Positions 9,006 to 17,531 of a stretch of 64,000 bases of DNA are shown in pieces (position 1 is the first letter of the stretch; each line of letters starts with the position of its first letter). The notes beneath the pieces are model-generated. The model saw only the letters and a list, made by a program, of their open reading frames with translations. It searched no databases and was not told where the DNA came from. The DNA is from Cupriavidus oxalaticus (lineage in GTDB: Bacteria > Pseudomonadota > Gammaproteobacteria > Burkholderiales > Burkholderiaceae): NCBI RefSeq assembly GCF_016894385.1, contig NZ_CP069812.1:1488001-1552000 (forward strand), given 5' to 3'. A program made the position numbers and the translations under genes.

Positions 9006-9899
9006 TTATTCGGCCTTGCCCGGCAGCTCGATGCCCGGGAAGATCTTGATCACGGCCGAATCGTCTTCGCCGCCATGGCCGGCGGTAGAAGCCATCATGA
9101 ACATCTGGTGCGCGGCGGCCGACAGCGGCAGCGGGAATTTGCTGGTGCGCGCGGTGTCGAGCACCATGCCCAGGTCCTTGACGAAGATGTCGACCGCCGA
9201 CAGCGGGGTGTAGTCGCCCTTCAGGATATGGGGCACGCGGTTCTCGAACATCCACGAGTTGCCGGCGCTGTGCGTGATCACGTCATAGAGCGCGTCCGGG
9301 TCCACGCCTTCGCGCAGGCCGAGCGCCATGGCCTCGGCCGCGGCAGCGATATGCACGCCGGCCAGCAGCTGGTTGATGATCTTCACCTTGGAGCCGGCGC
9401 CGTGCGCGGCGCCCAGGCGGTAGACCTTGCCGGCGATGGCGGCCAGCACGTCCTCGGCCAGCGCGTAGGCTTCGGCGGGGCCCGAGGTCATCATGGTCAT
9501 CTCGCCGCTGGCGGCGCGCGCGGCGCCGCCGGAGACCGGCGCGTCCAGCATCAGCAGGCCCTTTTCAGCAAGGCGGCGGCCCAGGGTCTCGGCAAAGCCC
9601 GGCGGCACCGTGGCGCTGGCGATCACCAGCTTGCCCGGCTGCATCCCGGCCACGGCGCCGTTGGCGCCGAACAGCACGGCCTCGGTCTGCTGCGCGTTGA
9701 CGACCAGCGTCAGCACCACGTCGCAGCGGCTGCCCAGCTCGGCGGGCGACGCGCACGGCACGCCGCCTTCATCGGCAAAGCGCTGCAGCACTTCGGGACG
9801 CAGGTCGCAGGCGTGCACGTTGAAACCGGCACGCAGCAGCGACTGCGCGACACCAAAGCCCATGGCACCAAGGCCGATGACGCCGATATTCCTGGACAT
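9006..9899 (-). CDS. ltnD: L-threonate dehydrogenase
   Basis: A 297-residue beta-hydroxyacid dehydrogenase (6-phosphogluconate/3-hydroxyisobutyrate dehydrogenase family). The NAD-binding motif GLGAMG is at 9-14, the substrate motif SGG near 123-125, and the catalytic Lys171 in GSKVKIINQ. LtnD oxidises L-threonate at C2 to the 2-oxo acid, which OtnI isomerises. A GGAG site precedes the ATG. The start follows the regulator gene by 51 bases. Generic 3-hydroxyisobutyrate or tartronate-semialdehyde reductase annotations are possible, but the otnK/otnC/otnI neighbours make LtnD the best call. Confidence 0.88.
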   Translation of the reverse strand: MSRNIGVIGLGAMGFGVAQSLLRAGFNVHACDLRPEVLQRFADEGGVPCASPAELGSRCDVVLTLVVNAQQTEAVLFGANGAVAGMQPGKLVIASATVPPGFAETLGRRLAEKGLLMLDAPVSGGAARAASGEMTMMTSGPAEAYALAEDVLAAIAGKVYRLGAAHGAGSKVKIINQLLAGVHIAAAAEAMALGLREGVDPDALYDVITHSAGNSWMFENRVPHILKGDYTPLSAVDIFVKDLGMVLDTARTSKFPLPLSAAAHQMFMMASTAGHGGEDDSAVIKIFPGIELPGKAE

Positions 9900-9950
9900 A
9901 GAGAGACTCCTGAATCTGATACGGGAAAGGCTTGAAGGGTGCGGACGGCG

Positions 9951-10706
9951 TCAGTTCGACACGCCCCGCGTGCCGGCGGCTTCGTCGTCGGCGGCGCCGT
10001 TCTCATCGGCGCCCAGCTGGGCCAGCCGGCGGGCGGCGTTGTACATGTGGTTCTGCGCGGCATTGCGCGCGGCCAGCGGGTCGCCGGCGCGGATCGCCGC
10101 GACGATGGCCTGGTGTTCCTCGCGCACCTGGCGCGAGAAGTCGGCGCGGCGCGCCTCGTTGGTCCGGGTCACGCGGGTGGCCGTTTCCAGGTACTGGCTG
10201 AGGAATTCCAGCGTCTTCAGGAAGTAGGGGTTGCCGGTGGCGCCGGCGATGGCGCGATGGAAGGCCACGTCTGCGGCCACGCCGTCGCCGCCTTGCTCGA
10301 CTTCCTCGTCGATGCGGGCCAGCGCGGCATCGATGGCGGCCATCGACGCATCGGTGCGGCGGCGCGCGGCCTGCGCGGCCACCTCGGCCTCGATCGCGCG
10401 GCGCAGCTCGACGATCTGCAGCACCGATTCCAGCGTGCCGGTGTCGGTGTAGTCGATGCGCAGCGGCCGGATGCCGGCCTGCAGCGTCACGAACACGCCG
10501 CTGCCCTGGCGCGACTCGACCACGCCTTCGTACTTCAGCCGGGAAATCGCCTCACGCACCACGGTGCGGCTGACGCCGAATTCTTCGGACAGCACCGCTT
10601 CGGTTGGCAGCTTGTCGCCGCGGGCAAAGGCGCCGTTCTGGATCTTGTCCAGCAGTTGTTCGGCGACGTTGTCGGTCAGGGCGCGGGCAGGGACTTTCTG
10701 GAACAT
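9951..10706 (-). CDS. GntR-family regulator, FadR/FCD subfamily (tetronate operon)
   Basis: A 251-residue regulator. Residues 1-75 form a winged helix-turn-helix with the GntR pattern GDKLPTEAVLSEEFGVSRT. Residues 95-225 are an all-helical FCD ligand domain with the metal-site type Asp and His positions. It heads the minus-strand operon, immediately upstream of ltnD, so it probably senses a tetronate or oxo-tetronate and represses the cluster. A TATGAT hexamer sits about 35 bases upstream of the start. Family and position are seen; the ligand is inferred. Confidence 0.85.
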   Translation of the reverse strand: MFQKVPARALTDNVAEQLLDKIQNGAFARGDKLPTEAVLSEEFGVSRTVVREAISRLKYEGVVESRQGSGVFVTLQAGIRPLRIDYTDTGTLESVLQIVELRRAIEAEVAAQAARRRTDASMAAIDAALARIDEEVEQGGDGVAADVAFHRAIAGATGNPYFLKTLEFLSQYLETATRVTRTNEARRADFSRQVREEHQAIVAAIRAGDPLAARNAAQNHMYNAARRLAQLGADENGAADDEAAGTRGVSN

Positions 10707-10741
10707 GCGGATTCCCCGGGTTATTCGGTAATCAGGTCATC

Positions 10742-10747
10742 ATACAA
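10742..10747 (-). promoter_or_regulatory. Candidate -10 hexamer for the tetronate operon
   Basis: Reading the minus strand, TATGAT lies about 35 bases before the regulator's ATG, in an AT-rich stretch (TTTGTATGATGACC). No good -35 is seen, which would fit an activator- or derepression-dependent promoter. Call based on one hexamer only. Confidence 0.25.
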
Positions 10748-10910
10748 ATTTGCTAAGGCGATGCCGACCCCGCGTAAACCCTGATATGGTGCGATAAGAG
10801 TTGCGCATGCTCCATTTCGGTGCTTCGCTACTTGCCCGGGGCTGGCGTATCATGGGCGCCCGCCCGGGTCTGGAAGCCGGGACACCTTGCTGCCTAAGAC
10901 ACCAACCACC

Positions 10911-11339
10911 ATGCCAGTCTCCGTCCTGATCTGCCCCTGGTCCGAAGCGCGCGAACGCGCCCGCGCGATCCGCTATACCGTGTTTGTCGAAGAGCAGAAC
11001 GTGCCGGTGGAACTGGAATGGGACGAATGGGACGAGCCCAGCTGGCACGCGCTGGCGCTGGCCGAGGATGGCACGCCAGTGGCCACCGGCCGGCTGCTGC
11101 CCGACGGCCATATCGGCCGCATGGCGGTGCTGAAGGCAGCGCGCGGCACCGGCGTCGGCGCGCAGGTGCTGCAGGCGCTGATGGAGAAGGCGGCGCAGCT
11201 CGGCTACCCGGAACTGGTGCTCAATGCCCAGACCCATGCCGCGCCGTTTTACCTGCGTGCGGGGTTTGCCCAGTCAGGGGAGGAATTCGAAGAGGCCGGC
11301 ATCCCGCATATCGAGATGCGCAAGCGGCTGGCGGGCTGA
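10911..11339 (+). CDS. GNAT family N-acetyltransferase
   Basis: A 142-residue ElaA/YjcF-like GNAT protein. The acetyl-CoA loop RGTGVG follows the beta-4 strand GRMAVLKAA, and the C-terminus FYLRAGFAQSGEEF is typical of the fold. The ATG at 10911 is preferred over an upstream TTG at 10887. No strong ribosome binding site is seen for either. Substrate unknown. It is divergent from the tetronate regulator and convergent with the NRDE gene. Confidence 0.75.
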   Translation: MPVSVLICPWSEARERARAIRYTVFVEEQNVPVELEWDEWDEPSWHALALAEDGTPVATGRLLPDGHIGRMAVLKAARGTGVGAQVLQALMEKAAQLGYPELVLNAQTHAAPFYLRAGFAQSGEEFEEAGIPHIEMRKRLAG

Positions 11340-11352
11340 GGCGTCGTTGTTT

Positions 11353-11378
11353 GTCGTTCCCGCGGAGGCGGGAACGAC
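11353..11378. terminator. Hairpin between convergent genes (repeat-like)
   Basis: A perfect 11-bp stem GTCGTTCCCGC (11353-11363) and GCGGGAACGAC (11368-11378) with loop GGAG sits between the convergent GNAT and NRDE genes. There is no U-run. The shape matches a dispersed hairpin common in proteobacterial genomes (TTCCCGC..GCGGGAA), so it may be a mobile REP-like element serving as a bidirectional terminator. Confidence 0.55.
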
Positions 11379-11389
11379 GCTTTCGGAAA

Positions 11390-12217
11390 TCAGCGCGGCG
11401 CCTGCACGATGCCGGTAGCCCGCGGCAGGTTCAGCTTGCCGTGGTAGGACACCTCGCCGATGCGGCCACTGGCGTCGAAGCTGCGTTCGCTCAGGTCGAA
11501 GCGGCCATCGTGCCGCACGCGCAGCACCGTGCTGGCGCGGGTGCCGTATGACGCCGAGCGGATAAATGCCGACGACAGCAGCTTCTCCCACTCCGGCGCG
11601 ACGCCGGTGGACGGCAGCTCGAAATCCGCCGCCTGGCGCTCGTCGGCCAGCATCTGAAGGTAGGGCTCGGCGCTGGCATCGGCCCGCCCGCTGTCGGCCG
11701 CCAGCACCTCGGCAAGCGCGCCCACGCGGCTGCGCACCTTGGGCCAGGGAGTGTCGAGCAGTGCATTGGACAACCCGTACAGTCCCGGGCGCAGCTTCTG
11801 CGGCTGGCGCGTGGCCGAGCGGTTGCTGTACCACCAGAGTTCGCGCAGGTCGCAGGCAAGCAGGTTGAAGCCGTTGTAGCAGCCATCCTCGCCGGCCAGC
11901 CCGTCGAGATAATCGAACGGCGCGTCATGGCCGCGCAGGAAGCCGGCCACCAGTTCGCCGCGCGAGCGCGCGTCGGTGCGTTTCTCGGAAGGGGCGCGGT
12001 AATTGGTGAGCGCGGCAAAGCGCCCGTCGGCGTTGACGCCCATCCAGGTGCCGGCCTCGCCGATGACCTCCGCGAGGTCGCGTCCGGCCAGCACCTGCGG
12101 CGCATCCTGCCACCAGTGCACGGCCGCCGCGGGGCGGACATAGAATTCATCGCGGTTGCCGGCGACGACCAGGGCATAGTCCGGGTGGGATTGCCAGGCA
12201 ACCAGGATCAGGCACAT
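11390..12217 (-). CDS. NRDE family protein (TANGO2-like)
   Basis: A 275-residue protein of the NRDE/TANGO2 family. It starts MCLILVAW, with the conserved Cys2 directly after Met and NRDEF at 21-25, the residues that name the family. The Met-Cys start fixes the initiation codon at 12217, because the Cys is probably an N-terminal nucleophile after Met removal. TANGO2 relatives have been linked to lipid or heme handling, but no bacterial reaction is established. DUF4936 and ygfZ genes lie upstream on the same strand. Confidence 0.85.
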   Translation of the reverse strand: MCLILVAWQSHPDYALVVAGNRDEFYVRPAAAVHWWQDAPQVLAGRDLAEVIGEAGTWMGVNADGRFAALTNYRAPSEKRTDARSRGELVAGFLRGHDAPFDYLDGLAGEDGCYNGFNLLACDLRELWWYSNRSATRQPQKLRPGLYGLSNALLDTPWPKVRSRVGALAEVLAADSGRADASAEPYLQMLADERQAADFELPSTGVAPEWEKLLSSAFIRSASYGTRASTVLRVRHDGRFDLSERSFDASGRIGEVSYHGKLNLPRATGIVQAPR

Positions 12218-12296
12218 CGTTCGACTTCCTTTGCCGCCGGGGGCGCTGGGGGCGCGGGGATTCCGGCGTACTTCGCGTTTCTGCAGTTCCTGGACG

Positions 12297-12587
12297 CTAC
12301 AGCACGTCCAGGTCGATAAAGTGTTCGGCCTGCCGCTCGCCGTCCACCCACTGGTCCAGCCCGCTCTGTCGCCACAGGCCGGCCAGCGTGACATCGAAGG
12401 CGGGCGGCACGTCGGCGTAGCATTCCATCCAGGTCTGCACGCCGGCTCGGGTCTCGGGCCTGCGCATCAGCGTACCACCAATTCCGGTCGCCTCGGCAAC
12501 CGTCTCCATCCAGCGGTGCCAGAGCGGCAGCGCTTCGGCGGCAACGGCCTCGGGCACGCGGAAATAGACGAACAGGTGGTCGCTCAT
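12297..12587 (-). CDS. DUF4936 family protein
   Basis: A 96-residue soluble protein with the pattern of the beta-proteobacterial DUF4936 family: FVYFRVP near the start, RRPE in the middle, TWMECY and a C-terminal HFIDLDVL. No catalytic motif is recognised. It lies 22 bases downstream of ygfZ on the same strand, so it is probably co-transcribed with it. Function unknown. Confidence 0.75.
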   Translation of the reverse strand: MSDHLFVYFRVPEAVAAEALPLWHRWMETVAEATGIGGTLMRRPETRAGVQTWMECYADVPPAFDVTLAGLWRQSGLDQWVDGERQAEHFIDLDVL

Positions 12588-12609
12588 GGCAGGTCCCGGT
12601 TCCGAAATG

Positions 12610-13626
12610 TCAGCCCGCCGCCTGGGCAGCTTCGCCCAGTGGCACGTCGTAGGGCAGGGTGGCGGTCGCCAGCGCAGGGCCTTCGGCGCTGCCCAGCCGC
12701 AGCGCGCTGCCGGCGGCGTCGATCTTCAGCTCGGCCAGCCCGGCCCAGCCGCCCTGCGGCGCGGGCGCGGCGTTGACGATCATGCCGCACGGCTGGCCGG
12801 GGTCTTCCGGCCGGTAGATCTCCGCCGCGGGCGCCGGCACCTCGCCATCGCCCTGCACCAGCCACATGCGGCGCTTGAGCGTGCCGCGGTACTGGCTGCG
12901 CGCGACGATTTCCTGGCCCGGGTAGCAGCCCTTGCGGAAGTTCACGCCGCCGACCAGCTCGAAATTGATCATCTGCGGCACGAACTGTTCCTGCGTCGCG
13001 GCGACGATGCGGGGCAGGCCGGACTGCACTTCCAGCCAGTCCCACAGCGCCTGCGGCGACGCTTGCAGCGTGCCGGCCAGCGCCGCGCGCACGGCGTCGG
13101 CGCGCTCGGCGGGCAGCACCAGTTGCCAGCGTGGCTGTCCCGCGGCGTCCGGCAGGCGGATCACGGTGACGCCGTCGGCCTCGGCCACGGCAAAGGCCGC
13201 TTCCGGCGCCGGCAGGTTCGCGGCGGCCAGTGCGTCGGCGGCACCGGCACCGGCGACGCCGACGATGGCGCTGGCGGGCGTGATATCGGCCAGCTTGGCC
13301 TTGGCGCGCAGCACGAACATCGACAGCCGCTTCTGCACCGCGGCCTGGATATCGGCGGACAGCTGCAGCACGATGCCTTCGGCATCGCGCCACATCAGGA
13401 AGGAGGCGAGCAGGCGCCCCTTGGGCGAACAGTAGCCGGCCAGGCGCGCGGAGCCCGGCTTCAGGTCCTCGACCGCATTGGTGAGCTGGGTGTGCAGGAA
13501 GCTGGCGGCATCGTCGCCGGCCACGCGGATCAGTCCGAGCCCGGCGGGGGCGCAGACGATTCCGCTTGCCTGCAGGGATTCAAGGCTGGCGGCGAGTTCC
13601 GGGGCTTGGGCATTCATCACTGGCAT
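12610..13626 (-). CDS. ygfZ: Folate-binding Fe-S cluster maintenance protein YgfZ
   Basis: About 338 residues, a GcvT-like tetrahydrofolate-binding protein that supports assembly or repair of iron-sulfur enzymes. The diagnostic motif KGCYPGQE is at about 232-239, with the conserved Cys. The start is uncertain: ATG 13626 (MPVMNAQ) and ATG 13617 (MNAQAPE) are both plausible and neither has a strong ribosome binding site. The divergent neighbour is mltG, an arrangement I recall in Burkholderiales. A TATAAT on the minus strand (13762-13767) may be its -10. Confidence 0.88.
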   Translation of the reverse strand: MPVMNAQAPELAASLESLQASGIVCAPAGLGLIRVAGDDAASFLHTQLTNAVEDLKPGSARLAGYCSPKGRLLASFLMWRDAEGIVLQLSADIQAAVQKRLSMFVLRAKAKLADITPASAIVGVAGAGAADALAAANLPAPEAAFAVAEADGVTVIRLPDAAGQPRWQLVLPAERADAVRAALAGTLQASPQALWDWLEVQSGLPRIVAATQEQFVPQMINFELVGGVNFRKGCYPGQEIVARSQYRGTLKRRMWLVQGDGEVPAPAAEIYRPEDPGQPCGMIVNAAPAPQGGWAGLAELKIDAAGSALRLGSAEGPALATATLPYDVPLGEAAQAAG

Positions 13627-13761
13627 TGCGAAATCGTGGCGATCGTCGGGACAGGTGGTCGGGACGGATCGGGTTGGAAAGGCACCGGTGGCGGCGCGCG
13701 CGGCCGGGGTACGCAAGAGGCGCCGGAGCCGCCGCGCATGGTCGGTGCGAGGCTGCCGGTT

Positions 13762-13767
13762 ATTATA
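13762..13767 (-). promoter_or_regulatory. Candidate -10 (TATAAT) for ygfZ
   Basis: The minus strand reads TATAAT within an otherwise GC-rich divergent spacer between ygfZ and mltG. No clear -35 at 16-18 bases was found. The overlapping plus-strand TATTAT could equally serve mltG. Confidence 0.25.
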
Positions 13768-13821
13768 TGGGGCTACGAGATTTTCGGCCGGTGCGCCGCA
13801 GTCTCACCCCGACCCTGATAC

Positions 13822-14817
13822 ATGAAACGTTTTTTCCTTCGCCTGGGCCTGGCGGTCCTGGTAATCGCGCTGGCGGCCGCCGGCGGCTTTGCGTGGTGGG
13901 CCAATCACCCGCTGGCGCTGAACCGTTCGCCGGTCGAAGTGGTGATCAAGCCCAATTCCGGCGTGGCCAGCGTCGGCCGCCAGATCCAGCGCGGCGGCGT
14001 CGCCATGGACCCGCGGCTGTTCGCCCTGCTGGTGCGCCTGACCGGCCACGGAGGCGACCTGAAGGCCGGCGGCTATGAATTCGAGACCGGCGCCACGCCG
14101 CTGTCGGTGATGGGCAAGCTGGTGCGCGGCGAAGTCACGCACTACGTGGTCACGGTGATCGAGGGTTGGGAATTCCGCAAGATGCGCGCGGCGGTCGACG
14201 CCAGCCCGGCGCTGCGCCACGATACGCGCGATATGTCCGACGCGGAACTGATGAAGGCGATCGGCGCCGCCGAGACTTCGCCCGAGGGGCTGTTTTTCCC
14301 GGACACCTACCTGTTTGCGCGCGGCAGCAGCGATATCGAGCTGTACAAGCACGCCTATCGCGCCATGCAGCGCCGCCTCAATGAAGCCTGGATCGCACGC
14401 GCGCCCGACCTGCCGTACAAGTCCCCATACGAGGCGCTGGTGATGGCATCGATCGTGGAGAAAGAAACCGGGCAGGCCACGGAACGCCCGATGATCGCCG
14501 CGGTGTTTATCAACCGCCTGCGCAGGAACATGATGCTGCAGACCGACCCGACCGTGATCTACGGCCTGGGCCAGGCCTTCGACGGCGACCTGCGCAAGCG
14601 CGACCTGCAGGCCGACACCCCGTACAATACGTACACCCGCACCGGCCTGCCGCCCACGCCGATCGCGCTGCCGGGCCTGGCCTCGCTGGCGGCGGCCACC
14701 GCGCCGGCGCCGTCCGATGCGCTGTACTTCGTCGCCCGCGGCGACGGCAGCAGCCACTTCTCCAACTCGCTACCCGAACACAACCGCGCGGTCGACAAGT
14801 ACCAGCGCGGCAAATAA
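13822..14817 (+). CDS. mltG: Endolytic murein transglycosylase MltG
   Basis: A 331-residue inner-membrane protein with a single N-terminal transmembrane helix (about 4-24) and a periplasmic YceG domain. The catalytic motif VEKET is at 212-216 with the active Glu at 213 or 215, followed by [14 protein letters not shown] and QTDPTVIYG. MltG cuts nascent glycan strands and so terminates peptidoglycan chain growth. It begins an operon-like run mltG-tmk-holB-pilZ; tmk starts 7 bases after its stop. The same order occurs in Pseudomonas. Confidence 0.93.
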   Translation: MKRFFLRLGLAVLVIALAAAGGFAWWANHPLALNRSPVEVVIKPNSGVASVGRQIQRGGVAMDPRLFALLVRLTGHGGDLKAGGYEFETGATPLSVMGKLVRGEVTHYVVTVIEGWEFRKMRAAVDASPALRHDTRDMSDAELMKAIGAAETSPEGLFFPDTYLFARGSSDIELYKHAYRAMQRRLNEAWIARAPDLPYKSPYEALVMASIVEKETGQATERPMIAAVFINRLRRNMMLQTDPTVIYGLGQAFDGDLRKRDLQADTPYNTYTRTGLPPTPIALPGLASLAAATAPAPSDALYFVARGDGSSHFSNSLPEHNRAVDKYQRGK

Positions 14818-14824
14818 GCATTCC

Positions 14825-15436
14825 ATGCGCGGAAAATTCATCACCTTCGAAGGCATCGACGGCGCCGGCAAGAGCACCCATATCGACTGGGTGGCGGCGC
14901 GGCTGCGCGCGCGCGCCGGCATTCCCGCCGTGGTCACCACCCGCGAGCCGGGCGGCACGCCGCTGGGCGAAGACCTGCGCCAGCTGCTGCTGCACCGGAC
15001 AATGCACCTCGAGACCGAGGCGCTGCTGATGTTCGCCGCGCGGCGCGAGCATATCGCCGAGGTCATCGACCCCGCGCTGGCGCGCGGCGAATGGGTGATC
15101 TCCGACCGCTTCACGGATGCCACCTTTGCCTATCAGGGCGGGGGCAGGGGCCTGCCGACGCAGCGGCTCGAAGTGCTGGAAGACTGGGTGCAGGCTGGCC
15201 TGCAGCCGGACCTGACGCTGCTGTTCGACGTGCCGCTGGAAACCGCCAGCGAGCGGCTGGCCGGGGCGCGTGCGCCGGACAAGTTCGAGGCCGAATCGCG
15301 TGCGTTCTTCCAGCGCACCCGCGATGAGTACCTGCGCCGCGCTGCCGCAGCGCCGGGACGCTTCCGCGTGATCGACGCCACGCGCAGCATCGACGCAATT
15401 CGAGAAGAACTCGAGCAGATTATCGCAACCCTTTGA
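14825..15436 (+). CDS. tmk: Thymidylate kinase
   Basis: A 203-residue dTMP kinase. The P-loop GIDGAGKST is at 10-18, followed by the DR(F) catalytic region [17 protein letters not shown] and an Arg-rich lid. It phosphorylates dTMP to dTDP in the cytosol. The ATG at 14825 sits 7 bases after the mltG stop; an upstream extension would overlap mltG and is not supported. It is essential, which argues for a main chromosome. Confidence 0.96.
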   Translation: MRGKFITFEGIDGAGKSTHIDWVAARLRARAGIPAVVTTREPGGTPLGEDLRQLLLHRTMHLETEALLMFAARREHIAEVIDPALARGEWVISDRFTDATFAYQGGGRGLPTQRLEVLEDWVQAGLQPDLTLLFDVPLETASERLAGARAPDKFEAESRAFFQRTRDEYLRRAAAAPGRFRVIDATRSIDAIREELEQIIATL

Positions 15437-15464
15437 TCTGACGGCACTATATTCCCTGATTCAC

Positions 15465-16478
15465 ATGCTCTATCCCTGGCAGAAGGAAGACTGGCAACGA
15501 CTCGGCATCCTGCGCGAACGGCTCCCGCATGCGTTGCTGATCCATGGCCAGCAAGGCATCGGCAAGCGCGATCTTGCGCTGCATTTCGCGCAAGGCCTGC
15601 TGTGCGAGGCGCCGCTGCCCGATGGCCAGCCATGCGGCCAGTGTTCCGCATGCCACTGGTTCAGCCAGGGCAATCACCCCGACTTCACCGTGGTGCGCCC
15701 CGAGGCGCTGGACGCCTCGGCCGAGCCCGATACCGACGAAGGCGGCAAGAAAAAGGCGCCGAGCAAGATCATCCGCATGGAGCAGGTGCGCGCGCTGATC
15801 GATGCGGTGGGCGTCGGCACGCACCGCGCGGGCCTGCGCGTGGTGGTCGTGTATCCGCTCGATGCGCTGCAGACCGAGGGCGCCAACGCACTGCTGAAGA
15901 CGCTGGAGGAACCGCCGCCGTCGACCGTATTCCTGCTGGTGACCGACCGGCTCGACCGTATCCTGCCGACCATCCTGTCGCGCTGCCGCCAGTTCTCCGT
16001 GCAACGCCCGACGCCGGAGGCCGCGCTCGCGTGGCTGCAAGGCCAGGGGGTTGCCGATGCCGAGGCCCAGCTGGCGCAGGCGGGGGGGGCGCCGCTGACC
16101 GCGCTGCACGCGGCCGAGGCCGAGGAGCAGCCGCTGCAGCGCCTGCTGGTCAGCCAGCTGGGGGCGGGCGCCGCGTTTGACGCCTCCGCCGCCGCCGAAC
16201 AACTGCAGAAGCTGCCGGTGCCTGCCGTGCTTGGCATCCTGCAGCGCTGGACGTACGATCTGCTGAAGCTGCGGCTGGATGCCGCCGGCAGCACCGCGCC
16301 GCACTACTTCCCAAAGGAGCGCGCCGCGCTGGCCCGCTGTGCGGGGGCTACCGACGCGCACCGGCTGCAGGCGTATGCAGCGCGGCTGACCGCGCATCGC
16401 CGCAGCGAGAATCATCCGCTGGCGGCAAGGCTGGTGATGGAGGCAGTATTCCTGGAGTACCGGCAGCTGTTCCGATAA
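15465..16478 (+). CDS. holB: DNA polymerase III subunit delta'
   Basis: A 337-residue clamp-loader subunit. The N-terminal AAA+ domain has a P-loop-like HGQQGIGK (27-34). A four-Cys zinc module (Cys47, Cys57, Cys60, Cys63) and the sensor region TLEEPP and LSRCRQF follow. Delta' is the stator of the clamp loader that places the beta clamp. It is third in the mltG-tmk-holB-pilZ run, 28 bases after tmk. Unlike E. coli delta' it keeps the P-loop Lys, as in many beta-proteobacteria. Confidence 0.93.
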   Translation: MLYPWQKEDWQRLGILRERLPHALLIHGQQGIGKRDLALHFAQGLLCEAPLPDGQPCGQCSACHWFSQGNHPDFTVVRPEALDASAEPDTDEGGKKKAPSKIIRMEQVRALIDAVGVGTHRAGLRVVVVYPLDALQTEGANALLKTLEEPPPSTVFLLVTDRLDRILPTILSRCRQFSVQRPTPEAALAWLQGQGVADAEAQLAQAGGAPLTALHAAEAEEQPLQRLLVSQLGAGAAFDASAAAEQLQKLPVPAVLGILQRWTYDLLKLRLDAAGSTAPHYFPKERAALARCAGATDAHRLQAYAARLTAHRRSENHPLAARLVMEAVFLEYRQLFR

Positions 16479-16540
16479 AGCAGCGCCATTGCAGCACAAA
16501 GCCATAACAACAAGCAGCATCGTCATTCAGGGGGTCAACC

Positions 16541-16945
16541 ATGAACACTGCAGCGACCGGGGCACCACCGACCGCCCCGCTGGGCGCGCCGACCGGCAGC
16601 GGCGCGGCATCGCGCCCCAATGTGCTGTCCTTGTCGATCAAGGACCAGGCCGGGCTGTACGCGGCCTATATGCCGTTCCTGGCCCGCGGCGGCATTTTCG
16701 TGCCGTCGAACCGGCCGTTCAGGCTGGGCGAGCAGGTGTTCCTGGTGTTGTCCCTGCTGGACCGGCCGCAGAAGTACCAGATCGCGGGCCAGGTGGCCTG
16801 GATCACCCCGCCGGGCACGCCGATGAAGACCCCGGGCGTCGGCGTACACTTCCCCGACGACGACAACGGGCGCAACCTGCGCCGCGCGGTGGAGGAGATC
16901 CTGGGCAAGCTGCTGGAGTCCGGGCGCCCCACGCAAACCTTATGA
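16541..16945 (+). CDS. pilZ: Type IV pilus PilZ protein
   Basis: A 134-residue single PilZ-domain protein. A flexible Pro/Thr/Ala-rich N-terminus (1-25) precedes the barrel with ARGGIFVPSN and GEQVFLVLSLLD. The c-di-GMP-binding RxxxR motif is absent, as in P. aeruginosa PilZ, which controls pilus biogenesis through FimX/PilB rather than by binding nucleotide. Gene order holB-pilZ-tatD matches Pseudomonas and supports the orthology. A strong hairpin terminator follows at once. Confidence 0.88.
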   Translation: MNTAATGAPPTAPLGAPTGSGAASRPNVLSLSIKDQAGLYAAYMPFLARGGIFVPSNRPFRLGEQVFLVLSLLDRPQKYQIAGQVAWITPPGTPMKTPGVGVHFPDDDNGRNLRRAVEEILGKLLESGRPTQTL

Positions 16946-16946
16946 A

Positions 16947-16981
16947 GATTGCGAAGATGGTTTCGCAATCCGTTGATTTTT
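16947..16981 (+). terminator. Rho-independent terminator of mltG-tmk-holB-pilZ
   Basis: A perfect 9-bp stem GATTGCGAA (16947-16955) and TTCGCAATC (16962-16970) with a 6-base loop is followed by CGTTGATTTTT. It starts one base after the pilZ stop codon and ends just before the next gene's ATG, so it separates pilZ from the acetyltransferase. Confidence 0.75.
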
Positions 16982-16982
16982 A

Positions 16983-17507
16983 ATGAATTCTTCCCGTTTT
17001 TCACTGCGTATTGCCGAGCCCCGCGACCTGCCGGGCATCGTGGCGATCTATAACAGCACCGTGCCCTCGCGCATGGTTACCGCCGACACCGAAGCCGTCA
17101 CCGTGGCCTCGCGCCAGGCGTGGTTCGACGCCCACCAGCCCGGGCGCCGCCCGCTATGGGTTTGCGAAGACGCTGACGGCCGCATGGCCGGCTGGATGAG
17201 CTTTTCCGATTTCTACGGCCGCCCGGCCTATGGCGGCACCGCCGAGGTCTCGATCTACCTGGACGCCGAGCGCCGCGGCCAGGGGCTGGGCCGCTACCTG
17301 CTGCAGCAGGCCATCGACCATGCGCCCGCGGTCGGCGTAAATACGCTGCTCGGCTTCATCTTTGGCCACAACGCCCCCAGCCTGGGCCTGTTCGCCGCGA
17401 TGGGCTTTACCCGCTGGGGCGACCTGCCGCGCGTGGCCGTGCTCGACGGCGTCGAGCGCGACCTGATCATCCTCGGCCTCCGCGTGGATGGCGGGCAGCC
17501 GGCCTGA
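16983..17507 (+). CDS. GNAT family N-acetyltransferase (phosphinothricin acetyltransferase-like)
   Basis: A 174-residue GNAT enzyme. The acetyl-CoA loop RRGQGLGRYLL and the surrounding EVSIYLDAERR and GFIFGHNAPS segments match the phosphinothricin/methionine sulfoximine acetyltransferase (Pat/MddA) group. It probably N-acetylates a methionine-derivative amine in the cytosol. It starts just after the pilZ terminator and sits between pilZ and tatD, interrupting an order otherwise conserved in Pseudomonas. The exact substrate is not determinable. Confidence 0.75.
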   Translation: MNSSRFSLRIAEPRDLPGIVAIYNSTVPSRMVTADTEAVTVASRQAWFDAHQPGRRPLWVCEDADGRMAGWMSFSDFYGRPAYGGTAEVSIYLDAERRGQGLGRYLLQQAIDHAPAVGVNTLLGFIFGHNAPSLGLFAAMGFTRWGDLPRVAVLDGVERDLIILGLRVDGGQPA

Positions 17508-17531
17508 GCGGCCGAAGACAAGAGATTCCCC

